Source: Welwitschia mirabilis
Taxonomy: Eukaryota; Gnetophyta; Gnetopsida; Welwitschiales
Length of the DNA stretch: 55,599 bases
NCBI GenBank assembly: GCA_051453625.1
Contig: JBOZIK010000001.1
Span: 220,811,072 to 220,866,670, forward strand
Direction of reading: 5' to 3'
Both the position numbers and the translations under genes were made by a program. Of the stretch, positions 21,481 through 34,170 are shown piece by piece (the stretch's first letter is position 1; each line of letters begins with the position of its first letter). Below the pieces are notes generated by a model, which was given only the letters and a program-made list of their open reading frames with translations, was not told the DNA's origin and searched no databases.

Positions 21481-23140
21481 GATATAGAATTTGAAAACTT
21501 GAATCTTTTACATAGCTTTTATAGTACCTTAGAGGAAGACCTTTAGATCATTTAAGGGATTTTAAGATAATTCTTATAGTAGTAGCTTCACAAAATATTC
21601 ATCATACATAAATGATAGCCTTTAAATCAACATTAAGAAATAAGACTAATTTTTATCTCAAACTCTTAGGACACCTATTATTCCATGGGAATAACTTAAG
21701 AATCCCTTCTTAGATAGGTTATTATTAAATTTTAAATTATACATCCTAAGAAAACAACTAATAAGTTTCATTAAAAAATGGAATGATGATTAAAAACTAT
21801 CATATGAAATATTTAACATTTTAGAGATGANNNNNNNNNNNNNNNNNNNNNNNAGATAGTAATGAATCCAAATATTTTTAGAAGGATTACTATCATACTA
21901 GAGATAAAATATCGACTTTTCTTGTGAAGGTAACATTATGAAGTTAATACATGTAGAAGTTAAATAATTTTTAATGCCTTAATAGATCAAATTAAATGGT
22001 GGCCTAAGCCTATAAAAACATCTAATCTAGATTAAATAATTAAGAAAATCAATGAATTATCTAGTTTTAGTTCAAGAAAATGCAGTAAGCATGGTACAAG
22101 AAAAATGTGAAATATTGGANNNNNNNNNNNNNNNNNNNNNNNNNNNNNNNNNNNNNNNNNNNNNNNNNNNNNNNNNNNNNNNNNNNNNNNNNNNNNNNNN
22201 NNNNNNNNNNNNNNNNNNNTTTAGTTCAAGAAAATGCAATAAGCATGGTACAAGAAAAATGTGAAATATTGGAAAATCCCCATAGGTCAATCAAATATCC
22301 TTTGATTAATGAAAGATCCAATTTCAAGAATCTATTCATGCATTAAATCATGTTTAAATAGGAACAAATTATTAAATTAAGCAATGTAAATATTAACAAT
22401 AAGTAATTGTATATGACCACAGGTCATATTACCAAACTTAGTCATAAACCAAAATTTCCAAGAACATAAGCCTATGAATGAGGACTAAGAAATATAAGAA
22501 TATCAATAATAGTAGCTTAAGTATTTAGTAATTAAAAAGTACTACCTATAATTGCATCTACATTTTCCTAAGTCAACCTCATTCTAAGTTGTAAATGTAG
22601 TATATATATCTTTAGAAAAATAATATAAAATAGGATAATAACTAGTGTTTTTTGTTGGGTGGTAAATGACATTAAGCTATATAGTCTTGAGATAGATGCT
22701 ATATATAATAATTTTCTATTTAGTATTTCATCTAATCTTAACTATTTAAATTTCTAAATGGATCTAGGTGTTTTAATATTATACGCTATATTTGCAATGC
22801 TTATGCTGACTATTATTGTTAGCTTCTTCTATCATTCATAAGTAATGTGGTTTTTTATTTTATATAAAATAATTTGGCTATTGAATCTTAGAAAAATGCT
22901 TTAGTATTTTTAAATTTGTATATATTCATTTTGTAGATATGGACTTTGTAAGATGCGTTATGATAAATAGACCTAACTCTGTTAAGCACTTTAGATCAAT
23001 TAACCTTGGTTATTATGTAAGGTAAAACATAAGCTAAAATGGAAAATTAAAGATTATTAGGTAGTAAAATAATAGGCCTTTACTATCAATTAATATAAAT
23101 TATGTTTAAAATATGGTACTAATCTCTAGATGAAAATGTT
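21481..23140. other. No recognisable gene; two assembly gaps
   Basis: Contains N runs at 21831-21853 and 22120-22219. The second has identical-looking 54-bp flanks (22066-22119 and 22220-22273, one mismatch), which indicates overlapping contig ends. No coding family was recognised in the rest. Confidence 0.6.
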
Positions 23141-23362
23141 CAAATTGGGGAATTAGATAAGGCTATCAAAATTTTTAAGGAAATGTTGCAGAGTGGCATA
23201 GCATTAGATTTCAAGACTATTGTTAGTATGCTATCAACTTTTTTTAGAATTAGACATGTGTTTAAATTCATAAATAGGATATTATTATTAGTTTAGGATA
23301 GTTTTTTCATGAGCACTACTCTCATTGACATATATGAAAAACAAGCAATGACATACAACTAA
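23141..23362 (+). pseudogene. PPR (pentatricopeptide repeat) gene fragment
   Basis: The frame from 23150 reads ELDKAIKIFKEMLQSGIALD then FKTIVSMLS, a textbook PPR helix pair (A-x-x-x-F-x-E-M, G-x-x-x-D-x-x-T). After a stop it continues FFMSTTLIDIYEKQAM, which matches the L/S-type repeat of plant PLS-class PPR proteins (S-T-A-L-I-D-M-Y-A-K-C). PPR proteins bind organelle RNA. Only about 70 residues remain, with one in-frame stop; it is a pseudogene or captured gene piece. Confidence 0.7.
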
Positions 23363-25399
23363 AGAATATTAGACTATACATGAAGAAAACTATAACAACC
23401 AACCTTAGCATTCTAGCCATAATATTGGAGGATAAAAATCTTAAATCACAAAAGTATTGGTTAATTTCATTAGCCAATAAGTTAATAGATTGAAAACCTG
23501 ACTACAAGCTAACATAAAACAATGAAACTATTTGTAATATCTCCAAGCAAAGAAAAAAGCCACTAATGCATGTGCATCTATCTATAGAAAAGGATCAATG
23601 GCATGAAGATATAAAGAGTAATTATAAATTCATTTTCAAAGATAATAAACCTACTAACATGAATTAATTTTTAGTTATATAATAACTTGAAGACCAATAA
23701 AGCATGCACACCACTTGGGTACCTTGAAAAGAGTGTTTTACTATAAGAATATAGTAGAAGTTAGAATATGAGAAACCCTCATATCATATCGGTTAAGGCT
23801 CTGAAATATATAATACCTTCTCCTATTCTTCTTTTCTACAATAAAGATAAAAGAAGAGATAAAAGTAAGAGAATGAATGAAAATGCAAGCAAGCTTGATT
23901 CAATTACCCCACCATTAAAAAATATCATTACTCTTTCATAAAAAATAAGACACAAAGATAATTTTCAATTAAAAATTTATGATAGATTACCATCTAAAGA
24001 TAATTAATTAAAAAATTAAAAATTGATAATCTAAACTNNNNNNNNNNNNNNNNNNNNNNNNNNNNNNNNNNNNNNNNNNNNNNNNNNNNNNNNNNNNNNN
24101 NNNNNNNNNNNNNNNNNNNNNNNNNNNNNNNNNNNNNAAACTCACTCTGCATCAATTTTGTAACAACTTAACATTCTCAAGGCCTTGAAAAGAAACATGG
24201 TTCACACCTATTAGGTGAAGTGGTCTTTTTAAATAATCATATTTTCAAGAGCAAATTTTCTTTCTTTCTCTAGTTTAGGATTTGATTCAATCAGTGATTC
24301 TTTTATGCAATTATTTTTTCACACATGAAAGAGGACTTGGCCATTCATTTTTAAAAAAAAACAATCTGAAGGATAAGTGAAAAAGATTAGGCTAGGTTAT
24401 GAAGTAAAACTGTAGAGACCCACACATGAATAAATAACACCAATTATCACTTTCTTTGTACGTATTAACAAGTAATGCATTTTCATTCAAATGCAAAAAA
24501 GAAAGATATGTGACTATTGGGCATTGTCTAATTCATTAAAAGTATAACAAATTTTCATGAATGTATTCCATATGCAATATACATTTACACCATTATCTAG
24601 CATTGAATATAAAAAAATTAGTTTTTTAACATAGAATCAAGCAAGATAAAAAAGAGAACAAAACATAATTAAAATAAAGATCAATCTCAATGATTATAGC
24701 CCATTTACAAATGGGTTGTCATTGGTTTTCTTTGAAGGATTTTCAAAATCATTCACAAGTTATTTTTTCTTAGCATATAATGTTTTCTCTTTTAATAAAA
24801 TGTTTTTCCTCTTCATAGCCATTTGTGACATCATCTACAACTTCTTTAATATTCTAAAACTACCCTTAGAGATTAGTTTCCTCACTACAAGAGTTATTTT
24901 CTATTGCACTTATTTTCCTCCTTCATGTTTTTTTGTTCTTATTGCAATATAGCAAGTTATTCTTATCCACTAATGACATAGTGCATTATGAGAATAGAGA
25001 GATAAAGTAGGTTAAAGCACACAATTCACCATAATGCATGAAATAGAAATCAACTAGTTTGTAGCTATTATAGTTGTAATTTAACCTTCTTCTTTAAGAG
25101 AATTTTACTTCCATAGCTTAGGGTATTTATTCTAATAAGAATCTAAAATAAGAGCCTAAAATAATAGCTATGATGTTCGTATAGAAAAAGCCCCAAAAAC
25201 TAATTTTTGAGGCATATTTTTAGGGAATTTGTAAAATATATTTCCTAAAAAGTTAAAAATCTATTATTGACTCATATCATATTACTTAAAAAGGAGAAGA
25301 CCAATCCAAGGATTGTGAGATGGGAGTAGAAGTTAGAAAAATTTATATAGTTTTAAAATATTTTTACATTATTTATTCTATTTAAAGCTATCATTTTAA
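23363..25399. other. No recognisable gene; 100-N gap
   Basis: The gap is 24038-24137 with AAACT on both sides. A lysine-rich frame can be read on the - strand at about 24950-24710, with one or two stops, but it was not recognised. It could be the 3' part of the Athila-like element beside it. Confidence 0.5.
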
Positions 25400-26035
25400 T
25401 TAAATAAATCATTGTAAGGTAGCAACGATATTACATAATCTAAAGGGATTGTTTTTACAAGAAAATGTTCTAGTGCAAAAGTTGTTTCATTTTTCTCTTT
25501 AGGGAAAACATAGTGATATTAGAATATACACCTAAGAAAAAATAATATGAATGGTATAATATTTTTTCTAATATTTGATTAGTGGATGTAGTGTAAAATG
25601 ATCCCTTTTACTAATAATGCTAAGTTTTCTAAAGTTTTTATGCATTATTTATCCAATTGGTAGTTAAGTGATTACTATTTAAATGTTTTCAACTTTTGTT
25701 ATGATTGTAATTTTTTTGATATAATGTGTATGACTAATACACTTTCTCTAATGTATACGGAGATAATTCCCTTATCTAATAATTTAAAGATATTTATGTT
25801 AAACATAATATTTCTTTTAAGTATTGATCACAAATTTAGCAGTTTGCATATGAACTAGGATCTATTCTTTTATGATTAGTAAGAATCTGCACTACATTTT
25901 TTTGTACTTATTTAAAAACTAAATAATCTTGATTTTATTGTCAGGTTCTAAGAGACTAGAGATAACTATAGGATATATGTTAGCTTTACCTAAGTACAAA
26001 TATTTCAAAGTATGAAAAAATGGTTTACGTTTTGA
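25400..26035 (-). pseudogene. RT region of the Athila/Tat-like gypsy
   Basis: Between protease and RT the - strand reads LKYLYLGKANIYPIVISSLL (26026-25970), the conserved pre-RT block of Athila/Tat (L-K-Y-x-F-L-G-x-x-x-x-x-P-V-I-I-S). Then come KRDHFTLHPLIKY (25612-25565) and PFRLCNIVATLQ (about 25450-25415), counterparts of K-D-H-F-P-L-P-F-I-D-Q and P-F-G-L-C-N-A-P-A-T-F-Q. The catalytic aspartates were not seen; RT appears truncated after this block. Confidence 0.7.
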
Positions 26036-26289
26036 TGTCATGTCTTTACTACGACTTTAGTAGGTTTTCTACATAAATATTAATATTTTGATTTCTAAGA
26101 TAGTTTAGATTCTTATGCATGACATTAAAATGCTTAGCTAGTATTTCATTCAATATTAAAGAGTTATTATGAGCTATGAAATTATTAATATTATCTAAAT
26201 TTAGTATTTTAACTTCATTAACATTCTCATATTTATGTTTATCTATCCTTAGTTACATTAAAACATCATTTTTAATGCTAAATTTTCAA

Positions 26290-26562
26290 ATGTAAAGTTT
26301 TCTACCTTAGTTCTATAATGCATGATAACATGAATGATATATAGGAAATATATTTCTAATATAAAAGGAAAACCTCCATGATGAAACTTCATTTTTATTA
26401 CCAAAAATCAACTAGAAAATAGCACTTATCTACTAGTGCTAAGACAAATTTAAATAGCTTCTTTATACATTTTGGTAGATTTGTTAGCTAGACGAATTAC
26501 TTAGTAAGATGTCTAAATACTTTTAGCCATTATCGTTTTATAAACAGAATAAGGAATAATGT
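26290..26562 (-). pseudogene. Protease region of the Athila/Tat-like gypsy
   Basis: From 26562 the - strand reads NIIPYSVYKTIMAKS, then IRLANKSTK, matching the Athila/Tat protease body (N-L-I-P-Y-S-x-Y-K-x-L, and L-Q-L-A-D-R-S). The catalytic Asp block would lie just upstream and is not visible. Stops interrupt the frame. Confidence 0.65.
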
Positions 26563-27689
26563 TTAAATCATATTAAAGATATAAAGTTCCTTACCTATGA
26601 TATAGTTATTGGTTCTATATGAAATAGGGAAAAACACTTGGATATTTATACTTAAGAGGCATTTAATTTTATATTGTAGTACTAACATTTTAGGTTAACA
26701 ATGAATTTCTTTTAACATTACATTTTAAATTAACCATGATAAGATCCTTATAAAATTTAGCTTATCTAGGGTTTTGTTTACTTGCATCTATTTATGCTAC
26801 ATTAATTTTTATTCCTTAAATATTATTAATAGTTCTTTATGTTACTTTATTTCCCATAGAAAGATTATAAAAACACAAAGGAGAAGCATGTGTTATAGAT
26901 GTTGGATTATTGTGTTTACAATGTTCTACTTATGTTTCTTCATCATGTTTTTATTGTTTCTTTTCTAAATTTAAAGTTTCTTATTTTGTATAAATTGTTT
27001 ATCCATTCTTTATTTTATAGGATTAGTTATTCTTATTAGTTTATGTTTTTGCAACATTGTCTTATCTCTTACTTTAATTTTGATTATTTTCTTACTTATT
27101 TATAGGATGGTTTATTTAATTAATGATGTTAAAAATGTAATTAATTATTACTTAAATATTTTTCATATTTTAATCTATTTTAGAAACCCTAAAATCATAA
27201 TCTTCATTAATTAGTTTTTATGATGTTATAAATTAGGCTAAAATGTTTTCTAATATAGTGCCATCTATTTGTTGTTATGGTTTTGGTTGAATTTTTATAA
27301 GCTTGTGATTGAATTTGCATAGATTATTATGTGGTTTTTATAAGTTGAGGATTAGACAAATTTTATGAATTTCTTCATGAAAAGTTAAAAAATTATTTCT
27401 AACTAGAATTCTAAATCCATGAAAAAGATCTACCTTTCTTAAATGTCTCAATTGTCTTTACTTCTTCTACTACTATACCTTGGAAGATTTGAATTAAATG
27501 GAATTCCTTTGTTTCATGTATGAAGCTACTATCAAAGGTACATATTTTACTAGAATAAAATTACTAACTTTTATGGTATCAATCTTCTTCATAACTTATT
27601 CAAATATGTGATTAATTTTAGAGAGATAACATATCTTAAATATGCTTATAAATTTTTGTTCTTTTGTCATGTATTGTTAACATTGTTGT

Positions 27690-28015
27690 TTTCCTTTTTT
27701 TAGAATTTTCACTAAGATTTACCATGAATTTTCAATTTTTCTCTATTTCTATTTCTAACAATTTGCCTTTCTTTATAATTTCCATGAATCATCTACTTCA
27801 TGACATCAACCAATTATAGAAAATATGAATTAATATTCTTTTCTTAAAGCCATGATGTGAATATTTTTTCACTAAGTTTCTAAATATATCAAATGTATCA
27901 TGAAAGGTTTAATTACCTTGTATCCTACAATCCTTGATTTCTCTTATAACAGATTTAGCTTTGAGTAATTAAAAAGAAATGTTTTAAGAATTTTTTTAAA
28001 TGTATTCCAAGTTGT
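27690..28015 (-). pseudogene. Gag fragment of the Athila/Tat-like gypsy
   Basis: Segments on the - strand include TFHDTFDIFRNLVKKYSHHG followed by a frame with IHIFYNWL. Athila/Tat gags have E-S-L-x-x-A-W-E-R-F-K-x-L-L-x-x-C-P-H-H-G then F-Y-N-G-L here. A few stops are present. Between 27690 and 26563 the expected gag C-terminus could not be followed. Confidence 0.65.
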
Positions 28016-28059
28016 AATGGAAATGGGTTTTAAAGAAATATATCATTATTTCTCTTACT

Positions 28060-28082
28060 TTCTCTCTCTCACACTCCTCTTC

Positions 28083-28124
<42 letters not shown>

Positions 28125-28131
28125 GTATATA
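28060..28131 (+). repeat. Compound (CT)n(AT)n microsatellite
   Basis: A CT run (about 28082-28104) passes straight into an AT run (about 28104-28125), with a broken CT stretch before it. Confidence 0.95.
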
Positions 28132-31100
28132 AACATATAGTTAAAAAGGATTAATTTTGCATCATCTACCTAACAAGTAGGACAATTTCCAAAAGCATAA
28201 ATGACAATTCTCTATTGTTGCACATGTAGATAGGAATTTTCATGTTGTAAACCTTTAAATATTAAAAGAGAAGTTATTAAGAATAATTTTTAAGTAATGA
28301 TTTCTAACATTATTTGATATACCTATACATGATGAGTGTTAAATCTTATTATGGATGTATGAAGTCTGCTACTTTAGGTTTTAAGTTATTTATCATCATG
28401 GGATTTGATTATTAAAAATTGACACTTAACATTATAATTTTAAAACATGGAACTGTTTGATGAAGAAGTTAAGATTAAATTTTATAGTTTATAAATATTG
28501 TTAGTAAAATTAATAATGAAAAAATTCTTAAATGTATACAACGAATATGATGATTTTAGAAAAATAAAATAACAAATATTAATAGCATAATAAAATAATT
28601 GAATAACTTTATGGGAAAATAAAAAACACAATAAAAATGTAAATGCCTAAATTCAAAAGAAATTTTAAATTTTAAATTTTATAATACTAGATTTAGGAAA
28701 ACTCTAAAAAATTACATACATGAGAACCAATTTAAATCCTAAAGTTGTCATATGATTTTTCTAGATAACTACATGACCATATCACAATGAAACAATCCTC
28801 TAGCATAGTAAAAGAAGAAAATTTTAGGTCTAGCCAAATATAAAAATTCTTATAATATTATATATAGTTTATATGTATTTTTTAATATTTAGAAAAATGT
28901 AAATAAATAGCAATCCAGCCTTAAATAAATATCTTATGAAAAAAGAAATGATTGATTATTGATACTTATGTTTACATGTAAAATAAGTAGTTAGGGCATA
29001 AGAAGAGCATATCTCAAGAATTAATGATGAATTAAAGACTTTTAAATTTTGGAATTTAGCCAATAAAAGATTTTGAATTTAAAATAAAATGAGATACCTT
29101 GAGGAATTAATATGAACTTGTGATTTATAGAATTATAGGAAACTCCATAGAAAATAAAAAAAATTATGAAATGCATCTATTTGAAGAGATCTAACAATAA
29201 ATTCTTCTTTATAACAATACTAGATTTGTGGTTATAATATATCAAACCAACTTATAAGTAAACAAAATGTTATTTTTTTATAAGAGTAATGTAAATGATA
29301 CTAAAAGTATATGAGTTGATTACAAGTAAAGGCTATAGCAATAAAAAATTTAAAGTAAAATTCAAAATTATAGGAGTGGTAAGAGGTTCATCAAATGGTA
29401 TCATAGAGTTATATAAATGTTAGATCTAATCTATAACTAATTCTACATATAAGTCCTTCTATTTATGTCTAAAAGATCATAATAATTACATAATGGTTAT
29501 ATTTTAATTTAATTTTAAAGATCTACTAACACAAAAAAGAAGATAGATTATCAAATATGAAATACATAAATAATAAATTAAGTAAAATATAGAATGATGT
29601 AGATGAAAACTAGTAATTAGAAAAATAATCATGAATATAAATAACCATCAAAGATCAATCTTACATTAAAAATAAATGTAATTAATTATTAAAAAATTAT
29701 CTTAAATTTATAAGATTATCATATCCTTGGATTCATGCATCGATGAACTAGTCCCTTAGTTGAAAGGGTTTTAGTGGCCATGAAGACTTTTATCATAGAT
29801 ATGAAGTATGGTAAATAAAATTAAAATGGCTTATTCATAATGAGACATGGGTATATATAGCTTTAAGATGTAGGAATACCATCACCTAATGGTAAATGTC
29901 AGAAAATAATTTTATATTATTTTATTCTTTAAAAATTCATTCTTAGACTATATACCATATAAGTATAACCCATAAGTTAGTATAAATTATTCCTCAATAA
30001 CTTGAATCTTATCTCTAAAACATTACATTATCAATGAACTTGAAGATGATAGTGCATTGTAAAGCTTCCTAGATTATCCAAAGTGGGCTTTATAGATTTT
30101 ATCTTAGGCATCTATTAATGTGTCTAAGTTAACCTATAAAATAATATAAAAATATTTTAGAAATTTAAGCCGCTCACATGATTTCATAAGTAAAATATAA
30201 TAAATATGAATATTAAAATGATAAAATAAGCATAATCAACCTATGTTACTAACTTTAAAATGATTCAAGATATTTACAAACTTATACATGTAATTTAGTT
30301 ACCAACATATTTTATGTCATATTATTTTTACATAAAACTATGGATTTTAGATCCTAGTTTAATCCACATAAAAAAAACATGAATTAATATATATGTATTT
30401 TGATTTGCAATAGCATTAAGAAAGTCTTTCTTGATCCTTATGAATTATCTTTCAACCTTTTTTTCCTTGTTTTATTTTCTTTTAATGATCTTTGATTTGT
30501 ATATTTCCATCACGTTTTTCACTCTAATGCTATTAATCAAGCATGATTTCATTTGAAATTTGGTTATGAAGGGAGAAATAATTTTTTGATGTATTATAGC
30601 ATTAATAAAACATGATTCAATGTAGCTATCTTAAGTTTAGCTTTTAATTCATAAATCATCTTTTAGATCTTAGAGATTTAAGGACTTATATCTAGTTAGT
30701 ACAATTCTAAATTCTTTAATTTTTATTTGATCATTTCCCTTATGCATCTATAATTCACACTTTAAATTTTTTATTTTGGAAGATTCTGTAAGGTGTAGTT
30801 CACCATAAAGGTTTATGCACTCTTTTAGTGTTAAGGTTTATTTAATCATGTAACTTCAACTAAGAAAAGCTTATTAATAGTAAATGTTCCACTAGCTTTT
30901 AAATTCTTTTTAAAATACATAAGAACTTGTAAGATTTATAATAAATATGGAAAAAAATGTAGTTTTTTTTAAATGTTACATGTTGTTTTATTTTTTCTAA
31001 TTCCTATGAAAATTTACATACTTGAATTTTTGTTTTCTTTTATGCATCTTCATTATAGAATTACTCTAGATTCTACATGCTTAGCTTTGAATTTTAATAT

Positions 31101-31236
31101 ATGAAGAAACATGTAAAATGAAATAATTAAATGATAAAATAAGTTTGACAATCTCTAAGAAACATAAATATGTATAAATTTTTTTTGAGGAAGCATGTGC
31201 TTCACAATTGCAATTTTACATAGATTTGCTTTAAGG
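28132..31236. other. About 3.1 kb with no recognisable gene
   Basis: AT-rich sequence with only short frames. It may include the 5' LTR and leader of the Athila-like element. A TATATATAG on the + strand near 29850 is the wrong orientation for that. No terminal repeats were identified. Confidence 0.5.
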
Positions 31237-32869
31237 NNNNNNNNNNNGCATGGGGGTAAGGTAGTAGGATAGAATACCACTCTATAGTAATGTTAATGCT
31301 TCTATAAAAAATTAAAAGTAATCCATGAAATTTAATCAATAATGATCAATGAAAAGAGCTTTGAGTATATCTGTCTTAGAAGTTATACTACTAAATGGTA
31401 CTTAAAAAATAAAATATAAATAGAATAAAATTGATTATTAATTTCATAAGGCCAAATAAGAGTAAATAAAACTACTCTTCATTCTTTATTTTCCTTTTTC
31501 CCCTAACTTATCATGTTTTTTAAACTCTAAATGAAAATATTATTATTAAGAATCATCAAAATTATAAAGTAAGACATGACAAATTAGTGTAAAATATGGA
31601 AAAATAATGCAAAGCAAATCCTAAAAAGGCTTATATCTTAAATGGAGAGATGAAAAATGGAAATAGAGAAAATAATCAAGTACTTAAGGCTATGAATGTT
31701 AGAATGTGGCTAGAGAGATAAACACATATAATATAGTGAATCATCATCTATCGAGTTCCCAAAAATTGGAGTAACTAACTAAGTTTTAGATGAGATTTAT
31801 TATCCTATACTTTAATTTGCAAGATGATGTGATAAATAATTTAAGTCTATTTAACATATAAAAGGAAAAAAAAACATAGTGAGAATATTCTTTATGAAAC
31901 ATGATTACATAATAGTATTTCTATATTTGATATAATGCAATAGAACCAATGAACTTTCATAGAAAGAGTTAATGAGGATGTACATAAATCTTGTCAAAAA
32001 AAAAAACAAAGAAGTCTTTTCAATTTGGTTGAAAACCTTATAGATCTTAAAACACCCATAACTTGATAGAAGTTTCATAATTATACTGATAAAGATATAA
32101 TAAATACTCTCATCCAAATCACAATAAGGATAGACCCCTAAAGAAAAGTCCTAAATAAAGTAGATGAAATGCTAAAAAAAAATTCAAGTATAAGAGACAC
32201 CATACAAAATGTTCAATTTTCTAAAAATTAAGTAGCTTCTAAATAAAACTAAAGTAAGATTTTACATTCCATCAATGATTACATCTAACATTAAGAAGAG
32301 AAATAAAATTCAGGAATTTATAAAACTTATTTACTTTGAAAGGTAATAAGAAAGATCCATCATATAATTTAAGGAAACCCCACAAAAATTTTCATTATTA
32401 ATTATTAAAAAACTATTCTTAAAGAAATTTATTTAACTCCAAAAAATAAAAATTCATTAGTATAGATAATCCATATAAAGTTAGAATTTCTATCTATTAA
32501 AGTAACTCCCCTAAAAAATTGATACAACTTCATGAACTAATATATTTGTAGAACCATAGACATGCCAATGTGGAAGATTAACATTCTGAAGAATTGTTAA
32601 CCAAAGGAAGCCATTATAGATTAATTTTTTGTAGCATTGATAAAGGAATAATAATGCTTTACTAATCAATATACCAATGGATATATTTTCATGATTTTCA
32701 AAAAATTTAAAAGACATGAGTGAATTGTATTTGAATTTTGTAGTTTTACATCATTTAATTCATAAGATCAATACCTTATCAAGGAGGATAATTTCTACAA
32801 AATGATGTAGCTAATATATGAAAAAATAATAATGTAATAAGAGAACATTAATTAATAGCATGCAAAATC
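31237..32869. other. Possible 3' end of the LINE, not resolved
   Basis: A short N run lies at 31237-31247. - strand frames at 32717-32511 and 32117-31905 lie where the C-terminal part of the LINE ORF2 should be, but neither was matched with confidence. No poly-A tail or target duplication was seen. Confidence 0.35.
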
Positions 32870-32879
32870 CATTTGCTAC

Positions 32880-32990
32880 ATAAAACTTGAGTGTGGTTAA
32901 AATAATCCATAAAAACCAAGACACTTATTTTTTTGGAAAGAAAATAAATATTCCAAGCCACTATAGCAAAAAGTTTCTAATAATATAACC
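32880..32990 (-). pseudogene. LINE post-RT block
   Basis: The - strand reads AWNIYFLSKKISVLVFMD then NHTQVLCSKWIL, like the W-x-x-V-C-x-P-K-x-x-G-G-L-G and N-x-A-L-L-x-K-W-L-W sequence that follows RT in plant L1 ORF2. The match supports the extent of the LINE toward lower coordinates. Confidence 0.6.
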
Positions 32991-33149
32991 TAATCATATA
33001 TAAATTTTTAAAATTACTCTAGTTTATTATAAGATTATTTGGAATGTGCCTAATAAAGTAATAATAAGAAGAGAAAAGAATGGATTTAAATACCATAAAT
33101 TTACTAGTGAATGAAATTTGTTTTGATTTTAATTTATCTTTTTAAAATC

Positions 33150-34170
33150 TTCTCTAAATTCCACTTTCAAAAGGCTATAGAATATCTAAAAATGAAAAAG
33201 AAATTCAGAAAGGTTTAAAAATCGTTTTTGATTGAATTATAGATCAAGGTTAAAAATAAAGCCACTAATAATTTTTAGATGAAGAAAAAATAAAAAAATT
33301 TGAAATTAACTTTGTATCCAGATAACATAGAATAATAATATATTTAATAAAAAAGGAAATAAACAATTTCTCTTTAATTATTAACAACAAAAAATAAGTC
33401 ATCTACAAGATGCATACTAATTAGTTATTTTTTATTACCTTGAATTTTAACACAATGAATTAAGCTTAATTCCTTATAACCATAAATAGAATAATGTAAA
33501 AAAATTTATAGAAATAATAGATAAATAAGGATTTAAAGGACACCATTGTAAAATAGATCACTTAATTATAAAGTATTTGAAATACCATGCTAAGTAGCTA
33601 CACAAGCATTAGCATTCTTAAATAAGGACATAACTAAATGAATAAAATTTTTATTAAAAACTAGTTTCTTCATGCATTCTAATATAGAATCCTACCAAAT
33701 TTTATATTTTGCATCATCTAGTTTAATGAAGACAACATTTTAACTAAAATATTTTACTCATTAAATTCCTTTTCATGTAGTAACCACATTGTTAAGAATA
33801 GGTCTATCTTTAAAGAAACCATATTACTCTTTATAAATAATATTTTAAAGAACATATTCCAGTAAAATAGCTAAATATTTAATCAAAATTTTGTAAAAAA
33901 AATAGGAAATATAATAGGATGTTAGTTGTTAATAAAATAAGGATATTTAGATTTGAAACTAAAATGAATAACTCCTTTTATTGATATAAAATACCAAAGT
34001 GTCCTTGTGAACAATCGAATAAATCATCTTTCAAAAATGATATGCTATGATATTCCAATGATTCTTATAAAATTTAGCTATAAAACCATCAAATTCTAGG
34101 GCATCTTGATTTGTCAAATTGAAACATACATGTTTAATGTCTTTAAAAGTGATATTTCTTTCCAAAATAG
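33150..34170 (-). pseudogene. LINE reverse transcriptase fragment
   Basis: The - strand shows DQDALEFDGFIAKFYKNHWN (about 34110-34045), the P-G-P-D-G-F-x-x-x-F-Y block of plant L1. Then come FFKDRPILNNVVTT (about 33830-33785) with the Q-x-x-F-x-x-x-R-x-I-x-D-N-x-x block, KLDDAKYKIW-like text (33720-33690), and LVDDLFFVVNN (about 33410-33375) for the catalytic F-A-D-D, followed by GYKVN. Stops and frameshifts are frequent. The catalytic Asp pair is kept. Confidence 0.75.

Larger units (their letters stand above)
25400..28015 (-). mobile_element. Athila/Tat-like Ty3/gypsy remnant (gag-protease-RT)
   Basis: Reading the - strand from high to low coordinates gives gag (about 28015-27690), protease (26562-26290) and an RT region (26035-25400) in gypsy order. 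The text is nearest to Athila/Tat polyproteins. No LTR, PBS or PPT was identified on either side, and RNase H and integrase were not found at lower coordinates. Confidence 0.7.

Noticed and set aside
24716-24952. 78-codon + strand frame with hydrophobic residues
   Set aside because: Phe/Leu-rich text is common in T-rich DNA. The antisense Lys-rich frame looks as likely, and neither was recognised.
26774-26968. 64-codon + strand hydrophobic frame
   Set aside because: It is opposite the Athila/Tat-like gag-pol remnant and looks like translated T-rich sequence.
29845-29860. TATATATAG as a gene promoter near 29850
   Set aside because: No gene or LTR boundary follows it, and such strings are expected in sequence this AT-rich.
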